This document shows, piece after piece, positions 41,660 to 52,770 of a stretch of DNA of 64,000 nucleotides. Within the stretch, counting starts at the first letter, position 1; each line of letters starts with the position of its first letter. The notes beneath the pieces were generated by a model. The model worked only from the letters and a program-made list of their open reading frames with translations, had not been told where the DNA came from and did not search any database. The stretch is from Trichomonas vaginalis G3 (taxonomy: Eukaryota > Parabasalia > Trichomonadida > Trichomonadidae), in the NCBI RefSeq assembly GCF_026262505.1, contig NC_067206.1, forward strand, positions 39,569,660 to 39,633,659. Direction: 5' to 3'. A program made the position numbers and the translations under genes.

Positions 41660-42029
41660 AAGGAACTAAATTTGATATATGAATTATGAAAATCATTATT
41701 TATTATTCGCTCTTCAAATAATTTCTATTCTTTTTGTTAAATCAATCTATTTTCATTATGAGGTGATTCTTGAATTGAGGGAATAGATTTCAAACTAACC
41801 ACTCCTTTTATTTTTAAATTTTGACCATCAACTTTAAACATTTTATTCAATTTACATATTGTCATCTTCAAAAATTTTTATTGTTTATGGCATAATATCA
41901 TTAAATTCTTCAAACAGATGAAAAAATTTTTATTTCAGTAATTGGTTTAACAACGTTTATTTTTTGTTGAACATTTTCACTTTCTTCCTCCTCTGTTTCA
42001 TTTATTTTTAAATCGGTTTCATTTATCAT
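41660..42029 (-). pseudogene. Remnant of a small acidic element gene
   Basis: Begins MINETDLKINETEEEESENV after a T-rich leader; further on, coding-like text with VDGQNLKIKG is visible. Broken. Not a family I recognise. Confidence 0.35.
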
Positions 42030-42093
42030 TAAAATAAAAAATTAGAATATAAGTGATGAAATATATTTTTTTAATATTAATATTAAATCAGAA

Positions 42094-42306
42094 ATGGCTG
42101 GCAGGATTCTTTTAAAAAATTATGGGAAGGAATTAAGAAAGCTGCGGGTTGGGTTCATCAAAAGATTATTAAACCCGTTGCAAACTTTTTGGCACCAGTA
42201 GCGAAAACGGCAGGGAACTATCCATAGGTGGAGTATTAGGTACTAAAGCAGGAATCCGGCGATGGGAGCACAAGCAGTAAACGCAGTTGGTGGAATTAGC
42301 TGAAGG
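42094..42306 (+). pseudogene. Amphipathic minor-capsid-like gene, broken
   Basis: The N-terminal text is rich in G, A, F, W and K, close to the protein encoded convergently at 42361-42574; the first 35 bases of both genes are near-identical. Same class as the small amphipathic proteins of the left element. Broken. Confidence 0.4.
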
Positions 42307-42360
42307 GAATAACTTAATTAAAATAGGAGGTAGATAGTGAAAAAATAAATAAATATTTTT

Positions 42361-42574
42361 TTATCTCAGTATCGGTTTGTATCTTTGATAAACTTTTTCT
42401 CCTTTATTTAAACTTCTCTTATTGGGCAGCTTTTGTGTTATTGATTCAGCAACGTCACTAATTGCTTCTTTATTCTTAAATATCCAATTTGCTCCCTTCT
42501 TCAATGTTTCCCAAACTTTATGCGCTCCTCTTTTTTACTCTATCCCATAATTTTTTAAAGAATCCTGCAGCCAT
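42361..42574 (-). pseudogene. Amphipathic minor-capsid-like gene, broken (convergent copy)
   Basis: Starts MAAGFFKKLWDRVKKR, a basic amphipathic helix with Phe and Trp on one face. It faces the gene at 42094 tail to tail, with the two starts forming a short inverted repeat. Broken. Likely a small structural protein acting on membranes, by analogy. Confidence 0.4.
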
Positions 42575-42641
42575 AGTTGATTATTCATTAAAATTAAAAT
42601 TCATTTTCATCTTTTTAATTTGATTTTTTATTTATTAATAA

Positions 42642-44262
42642 ATGACGACTAACTATTTGGTGCCAAACATAAACCGATTAATGGAAATGGTGTTTCATTC
42701 ATTCGAAAAGATAAATGAAATATTCGCAAGAGAATGACGTAGAAAATATTATAGAGAACTTGAAAGTTCATGCTATGACTCTGATGCTCCATATTTTGAT
42801 GATAAACAAACTCATTTAAGAATTACAAATCCGGCTCCATGATGTGAACCAATTAGGTGACACATATATTAAACGCAGAGTTAAAGCAACTCTAGTTTCA
42901 AATAAAGCTTTCACATGTGATGTCGCTTTTAAATGCATGCGTTTATTCGTTGGTTACAAATCATCAAATCAAAGCTTAAACAATTAGAAGTAGAAAACCG
43001 AAAGAGGTTGATGCCGGTTATCTTCAAAGGGATTCGCCCCGTGAATCTTTCGCATTTGCAACATAAAACCAAAAATCAGAAAGGAAAGTTTAAAAAGTTG
43101 TTTCATTCGTTATATAATAATGTTCAAAAATATGATAACTCAGTATGCGGTAAATATTATTGACCCTTCAGAAGTTTCAAGAAAGCAAATGAAGAAGTTA
43201 TGTCACTTTTGATATGATTATCCCGGTAAATGATTTGTTAGCATTTCAGGCGTTCGATGATTATCCTAAATCATTTGTGAAATCATTCTTAAAATATTAT
43301 GTTTCAGGGATACTTTAGTATTTTGTCAGGTTGACCCGTTAAGAGTTGCTGATTTACAAAATTACGTTTATGAAAAGATAACTGAATGAAAATTATGAAA
43401 AGATTAATGATCATGTTTATAAATATGATCGCAAATTCCAAACAAATCGGACTTCCTGCCAAATTAATTACAGGCTTAGCCGCCACATCTGCTGACGCAA
43501 CAGTTGATGACGTTATTATTTCATGCACAAGATGGAAGTTTTAAGGATAAATGCATTACACCAGGATACGGTTTATATTGAAGAATCAGTTAAAAGCAAT
43601 ACCACGTTTATTCAGTAAGGAAGATCCATTCATGATTCCAGCTCAACATATTGACGTTCGTTCACTAAATGGAGGTTGCATCACTCCTGAAGGTATTAGC
43701 TCAGATTTCCATACGCTCTTCATAATGTTACAGATGTTGTGTAACATTTCCGAAGAATGCAATGCAAGAGAACAGTTTTAGAAAATCCAATGCTTCGAGG
43801 TCTTCAGGTTACTATAGATTCCAGAAACTTCCCGATCAAGCGATGACCACAGTGGGCGACATATTTCTTACACGTATGCTTCAAGCTTCTGATTTAGATG
43901 GAGTGAAATGAATGCACGGAAGAAACGAGGAACTCATTACATAGACCACTGAATGATGATGATGGCATGCCATTAGCTAGAACATGGAAAGACCAAACTT
44001 CATTCTTATGCACTATTCCAGTTCAACGTGATGAGAGCGGGTATATTCTTTGATGATTAGAACTTTCAACCACAAGTACAGTCAAGTGAAAGCATATCCA
44101 AATCATTCAGGGTGTAAATGACACTTACGTTCAAAGGTGACAAATCCTCCTCAGTTTGGTTTACAGGACTACATATTGGACATGGACACCGGACGAAGGT
44201 TTGAAATACATCCAACAGGTACACCACCACAGTATAGAAGTTCATATGATGAATATTGATGA
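42642..44262 (+). pseudogene. Capsid-type gene region, heavily decayed
   Basis: A ~1.6-kb + strand region with coding-like fragments after the start MTTNYLVPNINRLMEMVFHS. Open bits include KRLMPVIFKGIRPVNLSHLQ (near 42.99 kb) and IDVRSLNGGCITPEGISSDF (near 43.65 kb). Size, place next to the amphipathic genes and mixed-strand composition fit the major capsid gene of a Polinton, but no fragment carries a diagnostic motif that I can name, so this is a contextual call. Many breaks. Confidence 0.3.
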
Positions 44263-45175
44263 ATAGAAATGTTTTAAAATTATAAATTTATTTTTGATTA
44301 AATGATTTAAATTCATCCACCCCTTATGAAGAATAGCAGGAGTATATAATACATACGTAGATGATATATTAATGAAGCATTGAGTGATAATAGAAATTGC
44401 TCTATCTAAGGAAAAATTAATGAAAAATTCCATATTCTGAATGTTACTTAAATTCAATCACTGCAGCAATTGGTAAACAAAATAAAGTAAAACATTAACG
44501 ATATTAAACAAATTATCATTATTGCTAACACTTCCCCATATTCACATGTGTTAATTTTATATCAACGTTCAGGTTCACCTTCAAATGATACATTTGAATC
44601 TTTAAAGCATTTAATCAAAATTTCCAATTATTTATTTATCACAAGAAGAAGCAGAAGTTATTTAAAAAAACTTTTTAATGTATAAAGAAATTATATAATA
44701 ACAATCAAGAAGCAAGGATTAGAGGGATAAAATTATTGATAAAAACAACGGGATGAAATATTTTGAAACACTTTCTATTTCAAATTTTGATAGAGAATTT
44801 TTTGCATTCACTAATTTTTCTAGATGATGCCGTGAAATCAAAACTAATAACTAATGAGAATCATATTTTAATCAATTATTACTCATGTCGACACATTCAG
44901 TGTTCATTCTTCATGGCTGTCCAATACTTCAAAAGCATTAAGCACAAAACATTCAAATTATCTAATTCAAACCCTTTTCATTTTCAGTGGTTTTAGTCGT
45001 CAACAGTGAACCGTATACTTTATCAAGTGAAATTTACCATGAACATTACAGAACTTTACACCACAATATCAGCAATTAGACGTGAACATGGAAAAATAAT
45101 AGTTGATTTTAAATAAAGTTCCATAAATTTGATTAACTTTTATAAATTTAATTTTTATTTTATTTATAATTAAAC
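44263..45175 (+). other. Decayed element region, unknown gene remnant
   Basis: Coding-like stretches on the + strand, for example around 44.84-45.0 kb (ENHILINYYSCRHIQCSFFM), without a recognisable family. Broken throughout. Confidence 0.3.
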
Positions 45176-45490
45176 ATGACAGAATAGGCAAATTCTTCTA
45201 CAAGGTTCATTAAAACAAGGGACAACAAAAAAGGGGCATATTAATAGGAACTATGAAAGTTCCTGATGGAATGAAAAAATAGTCATTTGTTGCTGTCTTC
45301 AAAAGGATGTTTAAACAAATGAAGAAAGTTTTTAACATTACCAGAAGCTCAACAATATGCCAAACTCATGGTTCAAATGGGAAGCACACGAAGCAGACAT
45401 TACGTGGATCAAATGGAAACCTGGATGTATAATGAAGTTTTCTCTTATTGATGGTCAAGGTAATATTAAAAGTCATAATTGTTAAAATTA
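45176..45490 (+). pseudogene. Small element gene, copy A, broken
   Basis: Follows a T-rich leader and ATAATTAAACATGAC. The stretch LTLPEAQQYAKLMVQMG is closely similar to text encoded on the minus strand near 56.2-56.3 kb (LTLPEAQAYAKRQG), so the element holds two inverted relatives of this gene. Function unknown; broken. Confidence 0.4.
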
Positions 45491-45500
45491 ACTATAACTG

Positions 45501-45815
45501 ATGAGTCCTAACGTAAAGCATATAATGAACGTTATCCTATGGAAATTTGATGACGAAATGGAAAAAAAGCTGTTAAACAATACATGGAGAATGTTGAAAA
45601 TGGTCCAATGTGATTCATACCATCTTAATCCATATTCTTATTTCCATGAAGAATTAAATGCTGTAAGAGGACCGGATGATACCACGATATGTTATCAGTT
45701 TGATTGTCAATATGCAAATATAGACCTGAAATTCCAGCTAAGAAATTTCTTTAAAGTTTGCTTTTATTCGATCCAGTGTTACAATGAACCAGAAGAACAA
45801 GAAAGCAGAATTTAA
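45501..45815 (+). CDS. Unknown element protein
   Basis: 104 residues, MSPNVKHIMNVILWKFDDEM..., with a GPDDTTICYQFDCQYANIDL segment and an acidic end (EPEEQESRI). No motif recognised. It sits between two broken small genes in the structural part of the element and may itself be only part of a gene. Confidence 0.35.
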   Translation: MSPNVKHIMNVILWKFDDEMEKKLLNNTWRMLKMVQCDSYHLNPYSYFHEELNAVRGPDDTTICYQFDCQYANIDLKFQLRNFFKVCFYSIQCYNEPEEQESRI

Positions 45816-46165
45816 ACCAATTCAAAGTTCAGGCATTTCTTCATTTCAACTTTCAGAAGCGTTCAAGGAATTTGATAAAGAAACCACTTTATTCTCAACA
45901 AGGTTATAACTTTGATTTAATTAAAGAACGTGATAGACGCTAAATTTAGAAAAAATCAGATTGGTTTAAGATGCATGTAAGAAAGATTAAAGATATTTAA
46001 ATAATAAAATAAGACTGAAGAAACTCAAACAATATCAAATAACATAATTGGTTGCAGTTACAAAGAAAGTTATAAGCAAAACAATTGATGAACCTTGGAT
46101 ATTACCGTAAACAAACCTTAATAAAAACTTTTAAATATATTTTTTCTTTTTTTATTCAATTATAA

Positions 46166-46500
46166 ATGAGAGACGTTTAACCAAGTCAAGAACAACAAAC
46201 GCAAAAGCAGAGATACTGTTGGTATATAACGTAAATTGATTGGATAAATCACGAATTATTCAAAATGTTAAATTAATTGTTAGCCCCGAATTAAACAAGG
46301 TCAGCACTTCAACCAAATTATTACTCGTGGACTTACCAAAGAAAGAGAGGAGCCAAAATAAAGAAGATGGAGACCCAATCATTTATCTGAAACCCGGTAA
46401 AAACCTGTTGAAAATTCCCACTTATCCAACATACCCCCGCCTCTTTCATCAAACATCGAGAAACCAGGATCTACGATTCCAGTCGCAATGCGCCATATAA
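46166..46500 (+). pseudogene. Unknown element gene, broken
   Basis: Starts after a T-run and TTATAAATGAG leader. The longest open part (46240-46500, 86 residues) includes KLIVSPELNKVSTSTKLLLV and a Pro/Tyr-rich tail (IPTYPTYPRLFHQ). Broken; no family assigned. Confidence 0.3.
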
Positions 46501-47528
46501 AAATGACATTAATCTGAATTTAATTGAAAATTTACCTGATATTATAATAATAATTATGATTCAATAATAAATTTAATTGACCAATCTGCGTTAATTTTTA
46601 CCTTATGAATCATTATATTCACATTATCGCCATTCTTTGTAGGTTCAAATTCAGGACGTTAAAATTCATTTTTCATAGATGATGAGGTTTATGCTGCGGA
46701 ACAGTTGCAAAATAAATCCTATAAAGATATTAGCACAATTAAGATATCAAAGAACGGAACAACAACTGAACTCATTTAACAATTATAATGTATTTTATAA
46801 TAAAATAGTTATGAAATATAAAATATCACTGAAAAATTCTTTGTTAAGACCATATTTAATATTCAAGCATTAACAATTATCAATATATAAATCCTTATTG
46901 AACTTCATAATCAATAAATAATTGACTTTCCACCAGTTTTATCGTTTGTTTTATTTCTTTTTGCTCCCCACTATCCGGATCGGTCATTGTAATTGTTTGT
47001 TTGTTTATAGTATCAGCTTTATCTTAACTTCAATCTTTTTCCATCGGGATATTTAAACCAAAATTCCAAAAATTCGATATTGTCAATCCTGTTCTATTTT
47101 ATCTATCAATTATTTTTAATACCATCTGAATAATCTTATGAAATGTCATTATATGGGTTTGATGAACTAAATTTGAATAAGTGAAAATATAAATCCTGTT
47201 GATTGAATATGACATTGACTCAATATTTTCTGAAAACACTAAAATTATAAACATTGAATAATTTTCTTATCGTTGAATTTATGAATTCTGAGGTAATCTT
47301 TTCTATTTTATTTTATCACTGGAAATAACGCTTTACCATATTTTAATCTAAAATAAACAATGTCATGTATTCAATATTATTCGGAATAAAAAAAATAGCT
47401 GTGAATTAAATTTAACAGTTAGGGATTTATAAATGTTACTCTACGTTTCTGTGATGTTTTAAATTTATCCCATTCCTTTTAGACCCTTCAGATTATATAT
47501 CCATTTATTAAATGAAAAAACGTATGAT
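46501..47528. other. Decayed element region, nothing assignable
   Basis: Short coding-like fragments on both strands but no frame I can support. It lies between structural remnants and the better preserved gene at 47529. Confidence 0.4.
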
Positions 47529-48071
47529 ATGTATATAAATAATGTGATAGCGAAATGGGATATTAACATGATTTTAAGTTATTTAAATGAATCATTTATC
47601 GTATGGTATGAAGAAAATTTTAAATCAAAACCTGATAAACTTTTTGAACTTGATGAAATAAATAACCTTATTAAATTTCCGCTGAAAATTAAATTTTGTA
47701 CTCCTCATCTTCGTTCATTGTTGGGGATATTAAATTTTGAAAAAGATGTTGGGGATGTTTTGTATTCTGACACTGGTTCCAATTTCATTTTAATCAAATG
47801 TGATAAAGTTAATACCCCAATGAGATTTTCACATCAAACATTAGACCCTAACTCTTACCCATCAATACAAAACATTTTATCCATCAACTTAAACACATTT
47901 TCTTTATCATATCCGTTTCAATTATCCGGGAATTCATTTATTCTTCATTCAAAAGATTTATCAAATATTAAATTTAGAATAACTGACCTATTTGATTGTG
48001 ATTTAGAATTCATGAATGAAATATTATGGCAATTTCAAATAGAAAAAATAGCTGATGAGATAACAGATTAA
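47529..48071 (+). CDS. Probable structural protein next to the fibre gene
   Basis: 180 residues. The C-terminal half is beta-rich (SFILHSKDLSNIKFRITDLF, DCDLEFMNEILWQFQIEKI), of the kind seen at the end of jelly-roll capsid or penton proteins, where a last FRxTDxxxxxLxFxxxxxWxxxIE strand pair is common. It is followed by the fibre gene after 24 bases, on the same strand. In the left element the gene beside the fibre is of similar character. The first codons may not be the true start, since no leader precedes ATG 47529. No named domain. Confidence 0.45.
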   Translation: MYINNVIAKWDINMILSYLNESFIVWYEENFKSKPDKLFELDEINNLIKFPLKIKFCTPHLRSLLGILNFEKDVGDVLYSDTGSNFILIKCDKVNTPMRFSHQTLDPNSYPSIQNILSINLNTFSLSYPFQLSGNSFILHSKDLSNIKFRITDLFDCDLEFMNEILWQFQIEKIADEITD

Positions 48072-48095
48072 ATATTTATTTTTAAATCATAATAA

Positions 48096-50180
48096 ATGAT
48101 TAAACAACAGCAACCACAAAACTTAAGGCAAAACACCCAGGTCCCTCAGACCATTACATACGCCATATATGCATATAATTCAAAGACGGCAGAACAAACG
48201 CAAAGGTTGAAATATGGAGATTTGGAGATAGTATTGAAAAATGAACATTTCGAATTCGTTTGCAAGGGTGGTGCAGTGATATCAAATATAAAAGAAATTT
48301 TATTTATGAATTCTAAAATTAAAGGTATAACGGATGATATAACATCAATTCCACCAGAAGAACAGAGATATTACGCATTAAATGCATTTCCTAAAGTTTT
48401 GAAGATTGGAAGATTTAATTTAAATGAGGAATTCATAGAAGGTTTCCTAAATGACATAATGAAGAGCGATAAGGAATATGTGGATAGTGAGTTAATGAAG
48501 AAGGCAAATTTGGTTTATGTTGATGAAAAAGATAATGAAATTAAAGAAAGGGTTGAATGGTATCATGAATGGACATCAAAGATTTTAAAAACTAAAGCCG
48601 ATACAGGATGGGTTTCAGGATGTTTAGACCTTAAAGCGGATAAGGAATATGTTAACGATGAGTTAAATAAGAAAGCAGATAAGGAATATGTGGATAGTGA
48701 GTTAAATAAGAAAGCTAATATATCATTTGTTAATGAAGAAATAAAACAATCAGAGGTCTATTTTACTCCACCATTTTTAAATTTTATGAAATCATCAGAT
48801 AAAACCTTTGATATAGATTCTTTTGAATGGATATGTTTCGATGGAGTGACCATGTATTTATTTTATACAGCTGGAGTGCTTTATTATTTTAAAACAAATG
48901 ATTTTAAAAACTATGAATCATTTACTCCATCTGTTTTGAATCCTGATACACGAAAGCCAATCATTAATCCAAGAATTTTATATGTTGAATATAATAACGG
49001 TAAATTTATGGGAATGATAACGGTTGAAGATGATTTTTGCCCTTGTTATTCATTCGATTGTATCCAATGGTTCAAATGTAATTTAAATCAAGATGCTAAA
49101 TTTAAATATTCAAATAATCCTATTAGATGCGTTAATAATAAATGGGTACTAATTTATGAAGTCAATCAAATTTTCATTAGTGAGGATGGGATAAATTATT
49201 ATATGTTTAGTATGATGTCATCAGATTTGGAAATTGATTATACAAGTAAGTGGTATTACATTAACAACATGTATTTTATCCTACAAAATGATAAAATTTA
49301 TAGATCATCTTCAATACCACAAGGTCAATTTGAACAAATTTTTCAAGCTGATAGAGACATTGAAGCTTTATGTTATGGATCAAATGTTTATGTTCTCGTT
49401 TCAGGTGAAATGGTCTATTCATATCCCGTAAGTTATAACAGACATATTTATTTATCACAGGATTTATCAAATTGGGAATTGGTTTATTCATTCACTCCAA
49501 AACTTACTCAAAATTATAGATTTACAAATTTATTTTATATTGATGGGTATTTCATTGCTTTAGGATGTGGTGATTTAGTAAATATCAGTAGTGATGGAAG
49601 AAACTGGTCTGAAATCACAAAATTTCAAGATGTTAGAAAAGCAATTTTCAAAAATAATACGTTAATATTGATAACAAGACCAGTTTTAAATACTCACCCA
49701 AATTCAATATTATATAATAAATTCAATATTCATAATGGATTAAATACAATTCTTGAGATGATTTACCCCATTGGTTCTATTTATACGTCAATGAACTCAA
49801 CAAATCCAGCAACAGTTCTGGGTTTCGGTACGTGGAAGTAGATTGTAGATAAATTCTTATACTGTGCTAGATATTCAAAGCAAACAGGAGGTTCGAAGAA
49901 AATTAAAGAAGCAAACTTACCCCCGCACACTCATACAGGAACTACAAACTTTTCTGGCGACCATACACACTCATTAAGAGACCACCCATTATACAACTCA
50001 GAATATGAAGCTGGCTATGATGTTTTATCTCCAGATTATAACCATTCAGCAAAAAAGACTTTTCGACCAACTGAACCAGGAGGAAATCATGTCCATACTT
50101 TCACAACAAATCCAACAGGCTTGGGTAAAGATTATATGCCACCATTTGTGATCGTATTCGCATGGTACCGTGTTTATTGA
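48096..50180 (+). CDS. Fibre protein: coil shaft, propeller-like middle, phage collar head
   Basis: About 690 codons with one break; the main open part covers 581 residues. Residues ~1-130 are an N-terminal anchor. Residues ~130-215 hold tail-fibre shaft repeats (SDKEYVDSELMKKA, ADKEYVNDELNKKADKEYVD). Residues ~220-545 are beta-rich with recurring Asp-box-like turns: SFDCIQWFKC (~318), SEDGINYY (~361), SQDLSNWELV (~453), SSDGRNWSEI (~498). Such S-x-D-G-x-x-W turns mark beta-propellers of sialidases and other carbohydrate-binding proteins. The end carries the phage collar signature (MIYPIGSIYTSMNSTNPATV; further on GGSKKI, NLPPHTH, MPPFVIVFAWYR), as at 1424-1906. Probably a trimeric receptor-binding spike; glycan binding is an inference. 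Leader TTTATTTTTAAATCATAATAAATGA. Confidence 0.75.
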
Positions 50181-50249
50181 ATGAACTAAATATATTTTAT
50201 GTCTGTAATTAATTAGGTAATGAAGTAATGGATGAACTGCAGAAATAAA

Positions 50250-50310
50250 TGTTTACGTTAATGTTTACGTTAATGGTTTCAGGTTAATGTTTATGTTAAT
50301 GTTTTCAGGT
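50250..50310 (+). repeat. Short tandem repeat GTTTACGTTAAT-like
   Basis: Four or five copies of a ~12-base unit (GTTTACGTTAAT / GTTTATGTTAAT, with GTTTTCAGGTTAAT variants) lead into the larger array at 50310. Confidence 0.7.
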
Positions 50311-51312
50311 TATTCAATAATTAATTATTTTTGAAGAACTGAAGGGGTCACCAGGTCACCAGGTCACCAGGTCATTTAACTTCTCTGAAAAAATGTGACA
50401 ACATGACATTTTGACAACATCACAGGAGGAAGGCAGTTATGACTTATTTTTGAAGAACTGAAGGGGTCACCAGGTCACCAGGTCATTTAACTTCTCTGAA
50501 AAAATGTGACAACATGACATTTTGACAACATCACAGGAGGAAGGCAGTTATGACTTATTTTTGAAGAACTGAAGGGGTCACCAGGTCACCAGGTCATTTA
50601 ACTTCTCTGAAAAATGTGACAACATGACATTTTGACAACATCACAGGAGGAAGGCAGTTATGACTTATTTTTGAAGAACTGAAGGGTCACCAGGTCACCA
50701 GGTCATTTAACTTCTCTGAAAAATGTGACAACATAACATTTTGACAACATCACAGGAGGAAGGCAGTTATGACTTATTTTTGAAGAACTGAAGGGGTCAC
50801 CAGGTCACCAGGTCACCAGGTCATTTAACTTCTCTGAAAAAATGTGACAACATGACATTTTGACAACATCACAGGAGGAAGGCATTAGTTAGACTTATTT
50901 TTGAAGAACTGAAGGTCACCAGGTCACCAGGTCATTTAACTTCTCTGAAAAAATGTGACAACATGACATTTTGACAACATCACAGGAGGAAGGCAGTTAT
51001 GACTTATTTTTGAAGAACTGAAGGGGTCACCAGGTCACCAGGTCATTTAACTTCTCTGAAAAAATGTGACAACATGACATTTTGACAACATCACAGGAGG
51101 AAGGCAGTTATGACTTATTTTTGAAGAACTGAAGGGGTCACCAGGTCACCAGGTCATTTAACTTCTCTGAAAAATGTGACAACATAACATTTTGACAACA
51201 TCACAGGAGGAAGGCAGTTATGACTTATTTTTGAAGAACTGAAGGGGTCACCAGGTCACCAGGTCATTTAACTTCTCTGAAAAAATGTGACAACATGACA
51301 TTTTGACAACAT
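50310..51312 (+). repeat. ~111-bp tandem array, left of the helicase, about 9 copies
   Basis: Unit: TTTTTGAAGAACTGAAGGGG, two or three GGTCACCA steps, then TCATTTAACTTCTCTGAAAA, TGTGACAACATGACATTTTG and ACAACATCACAGGAGGAAGGC. GGTCACC steps vary in number (2-3). The same unit occurs in opposite orientation at 53720-54447, so the two arrays form a large inverted repeat around the primase-helicase genes. No open frame. Confidence 0.95.
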
Positions 51313-51360
51313 TTACGAAAATTTGATGCAGCCCAAAAATAAAGTTAGTTTTAAAATTAT

Positions 51361-51384
51361 TTTTATTTTTTTATTCCTATATAA
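51361..51384 (+). promoter_or_regulatory. Element leader before the prim-pol gene
   Basis: TTTTATTTTTTTATTCCTATATAA directly precedes ATGAC. The same form (T-run, TTATTCnTAyrTAAATGA) stands before the TIR genes (41211, 61498), the 59863 gene and, more loosely, 54490, 54946, 46166 and 61027. Likely the promoter/start signal of this element. Confidence 0.5.
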
Positions 51385-52722
51385 ATGACAGCAACAAACA
51401 ACAACAGCAACTTTATCATTTCTGATGAACAAGTTATTGATTCATTAGCTGAGGAATTAGTTGTGGCAGAAACTAAAACCCTCAACGAAAGAATTGGTGA
51501 AAACAAGATTGATTTACATAACTACCTCAAACATGATGGAGGAAGAGGAAGGAAAACTGGTACAGCTTTATTAGTAAATAAAATTTCAAATTTAACGATT
51601 ATAGATGTTGATATCAATAAATCGTACAATGATGAACTTAAAGAAACAGTTAGAAAAGACATTTTATCAAAACTTTCGGATAAAGATGTTATCGTTAAAA
51701 CCGCTTCAGGAGGTCTTCACATTTATTGCAACACTAATTTCTTCTATGCAGTTTCGAACAGAATGATTAAATGTTATTCCTGCAATGATTATGATATTGA
51801 CATAATGACTTCTATTGATGATTCAAAGCGTTCATTAGTAGTTATGGCTGATTCAAGAGTTCGCAAGAATGCATCAGAACCAATCAATACATACTCATTC
51901 ATTCGTGGAAGTTATGATTCAACATTAACTAGAACAGTGAATGATATATTAAATGATTTGAATATTAAGGTAAGAGTTGAACAGAAGAATGAAGAAATAA
52001 AGAGTATAATGAATGAAAACAAAGATGTAAACATTGACGATAAACTAGCTCAAAGCATAGTTGATGGCATCTGTGATTTTGAAGTACATAATGACGGTGG
52101 AAACATGAATTTAGAAAAAGAAGTTACATTATTCACACTGTTTCAAGCTATTAATTCGTTACCAGATCATTTAATTAATGAAGCATACGATAACGTTTAT
52201 AATTTCTGCAATTTAACTGAAAATGCAAAAAGTAATTTTGAAAAAGCACGTAGTAGATATGCACATTTAATGACTTCTCCATTTGTTTTAGTGAAGATTC
52301 TAAAACTTTATCAAAAGGAATATTATGATGAATATGTTTTACCTTTATTACGTAAGCCAAAAATAACATTTGATATCAAACTTGATGACTCGTTTTTGAT
52401 AACAGATATTAGACGCAAGGCTGAAAATCATCAGTATAAAAACAGTTCTGAAGTAATTGAGGATTTATCACGTGTAATCCGTTTTGTAGATTGTGGAAAT
52501 AAATATTTCATTCAGAAAGATTATAATATCCACGACAAAATGAATCAAATATCATTCGTTCTTCAATCAAACATGAAAGAGTCACTCAAAATGATTAAAT
52601 TATTTAAAGAAGAAGGTAAAACCATAACAGCATGGGACGTACTATTAAATCAATTATCCTCATTAACCGTTAAGGGTGTTTGCTTTAAATCTGATTCCCC
52701 AGATGTTTTCTCAACGTTTTAG
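51385..52722 (+). CDS. Prim-pol-type primase part of a primase-helicase
   Basis: 445 residues. TIIDVDINK (71-79) and TASGGLHIYC (106-115) match the archaeo-eukaryotic primase / prim-pol core: the DxD metal-binding pair and the sxH motif. A Cys pair (CYSCNDYDIDIM) follows. Residues ~200-445 are helical with the D5-type linker character and lead to the ATPase part at 52771 on the same strand. The module would make primers and unwind DNA for replication of the element. Classic animal Polintons lack a helicase; primase-helicases are typical of virophages, Polinton-like viruses and giant viruses. The locus has about one break. Confidence 0.7.
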   Translation: MTATNNNSNFIISDEQVIDSLAEELVVAETKTLNERIGENKIDLHNYLKHDGGRGRKTGTALLVNKISNLTIIDVDINKSYNDELKETVRKDILSKLSDKDVIVKTASGGLHIYCNTNFFYAVSNRMIKCYSCNDYDIDIMTSIDDSKRSLVVMADSRVRKNASEPINTYSFIRGSYDSTLTRTVNDILNDLNIKVRVEQKNEEIKSIMNENKDVNIDDKLAQSIVDGICDFEVHNDGGNMNLEKEVTLFTLFQAINSLPDHLINEAYDNVYNFCNLTENAKSNFEKARSRYAHLMTSPFVLVKILKLYQKEYYDEYVLPLLRKPKITFDIKLDDSFLITDIRRKAENHQYKNSSEVIEDLSRVIRFVDCGNKYFIQKDYNIHDKMNQISFVLQSNMKESLKMIKLFKEEGKTITAWDVLLNQLSSLTVKGVCFKSDSPDVFSTF

Positions 52723-52770
52723 GGTTATAAATACAACATTCTCGAAAAAGTAGATTACTCAAAAATTGAG

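Noticed and set aside
50310-51312. Second regular array, CRISPR-like at first glance
   Set aside because: Units are continuous tandem copies with internal GGTCACCA steps and no spacers; the same unit is inverted at 53.7-54.4 kb.
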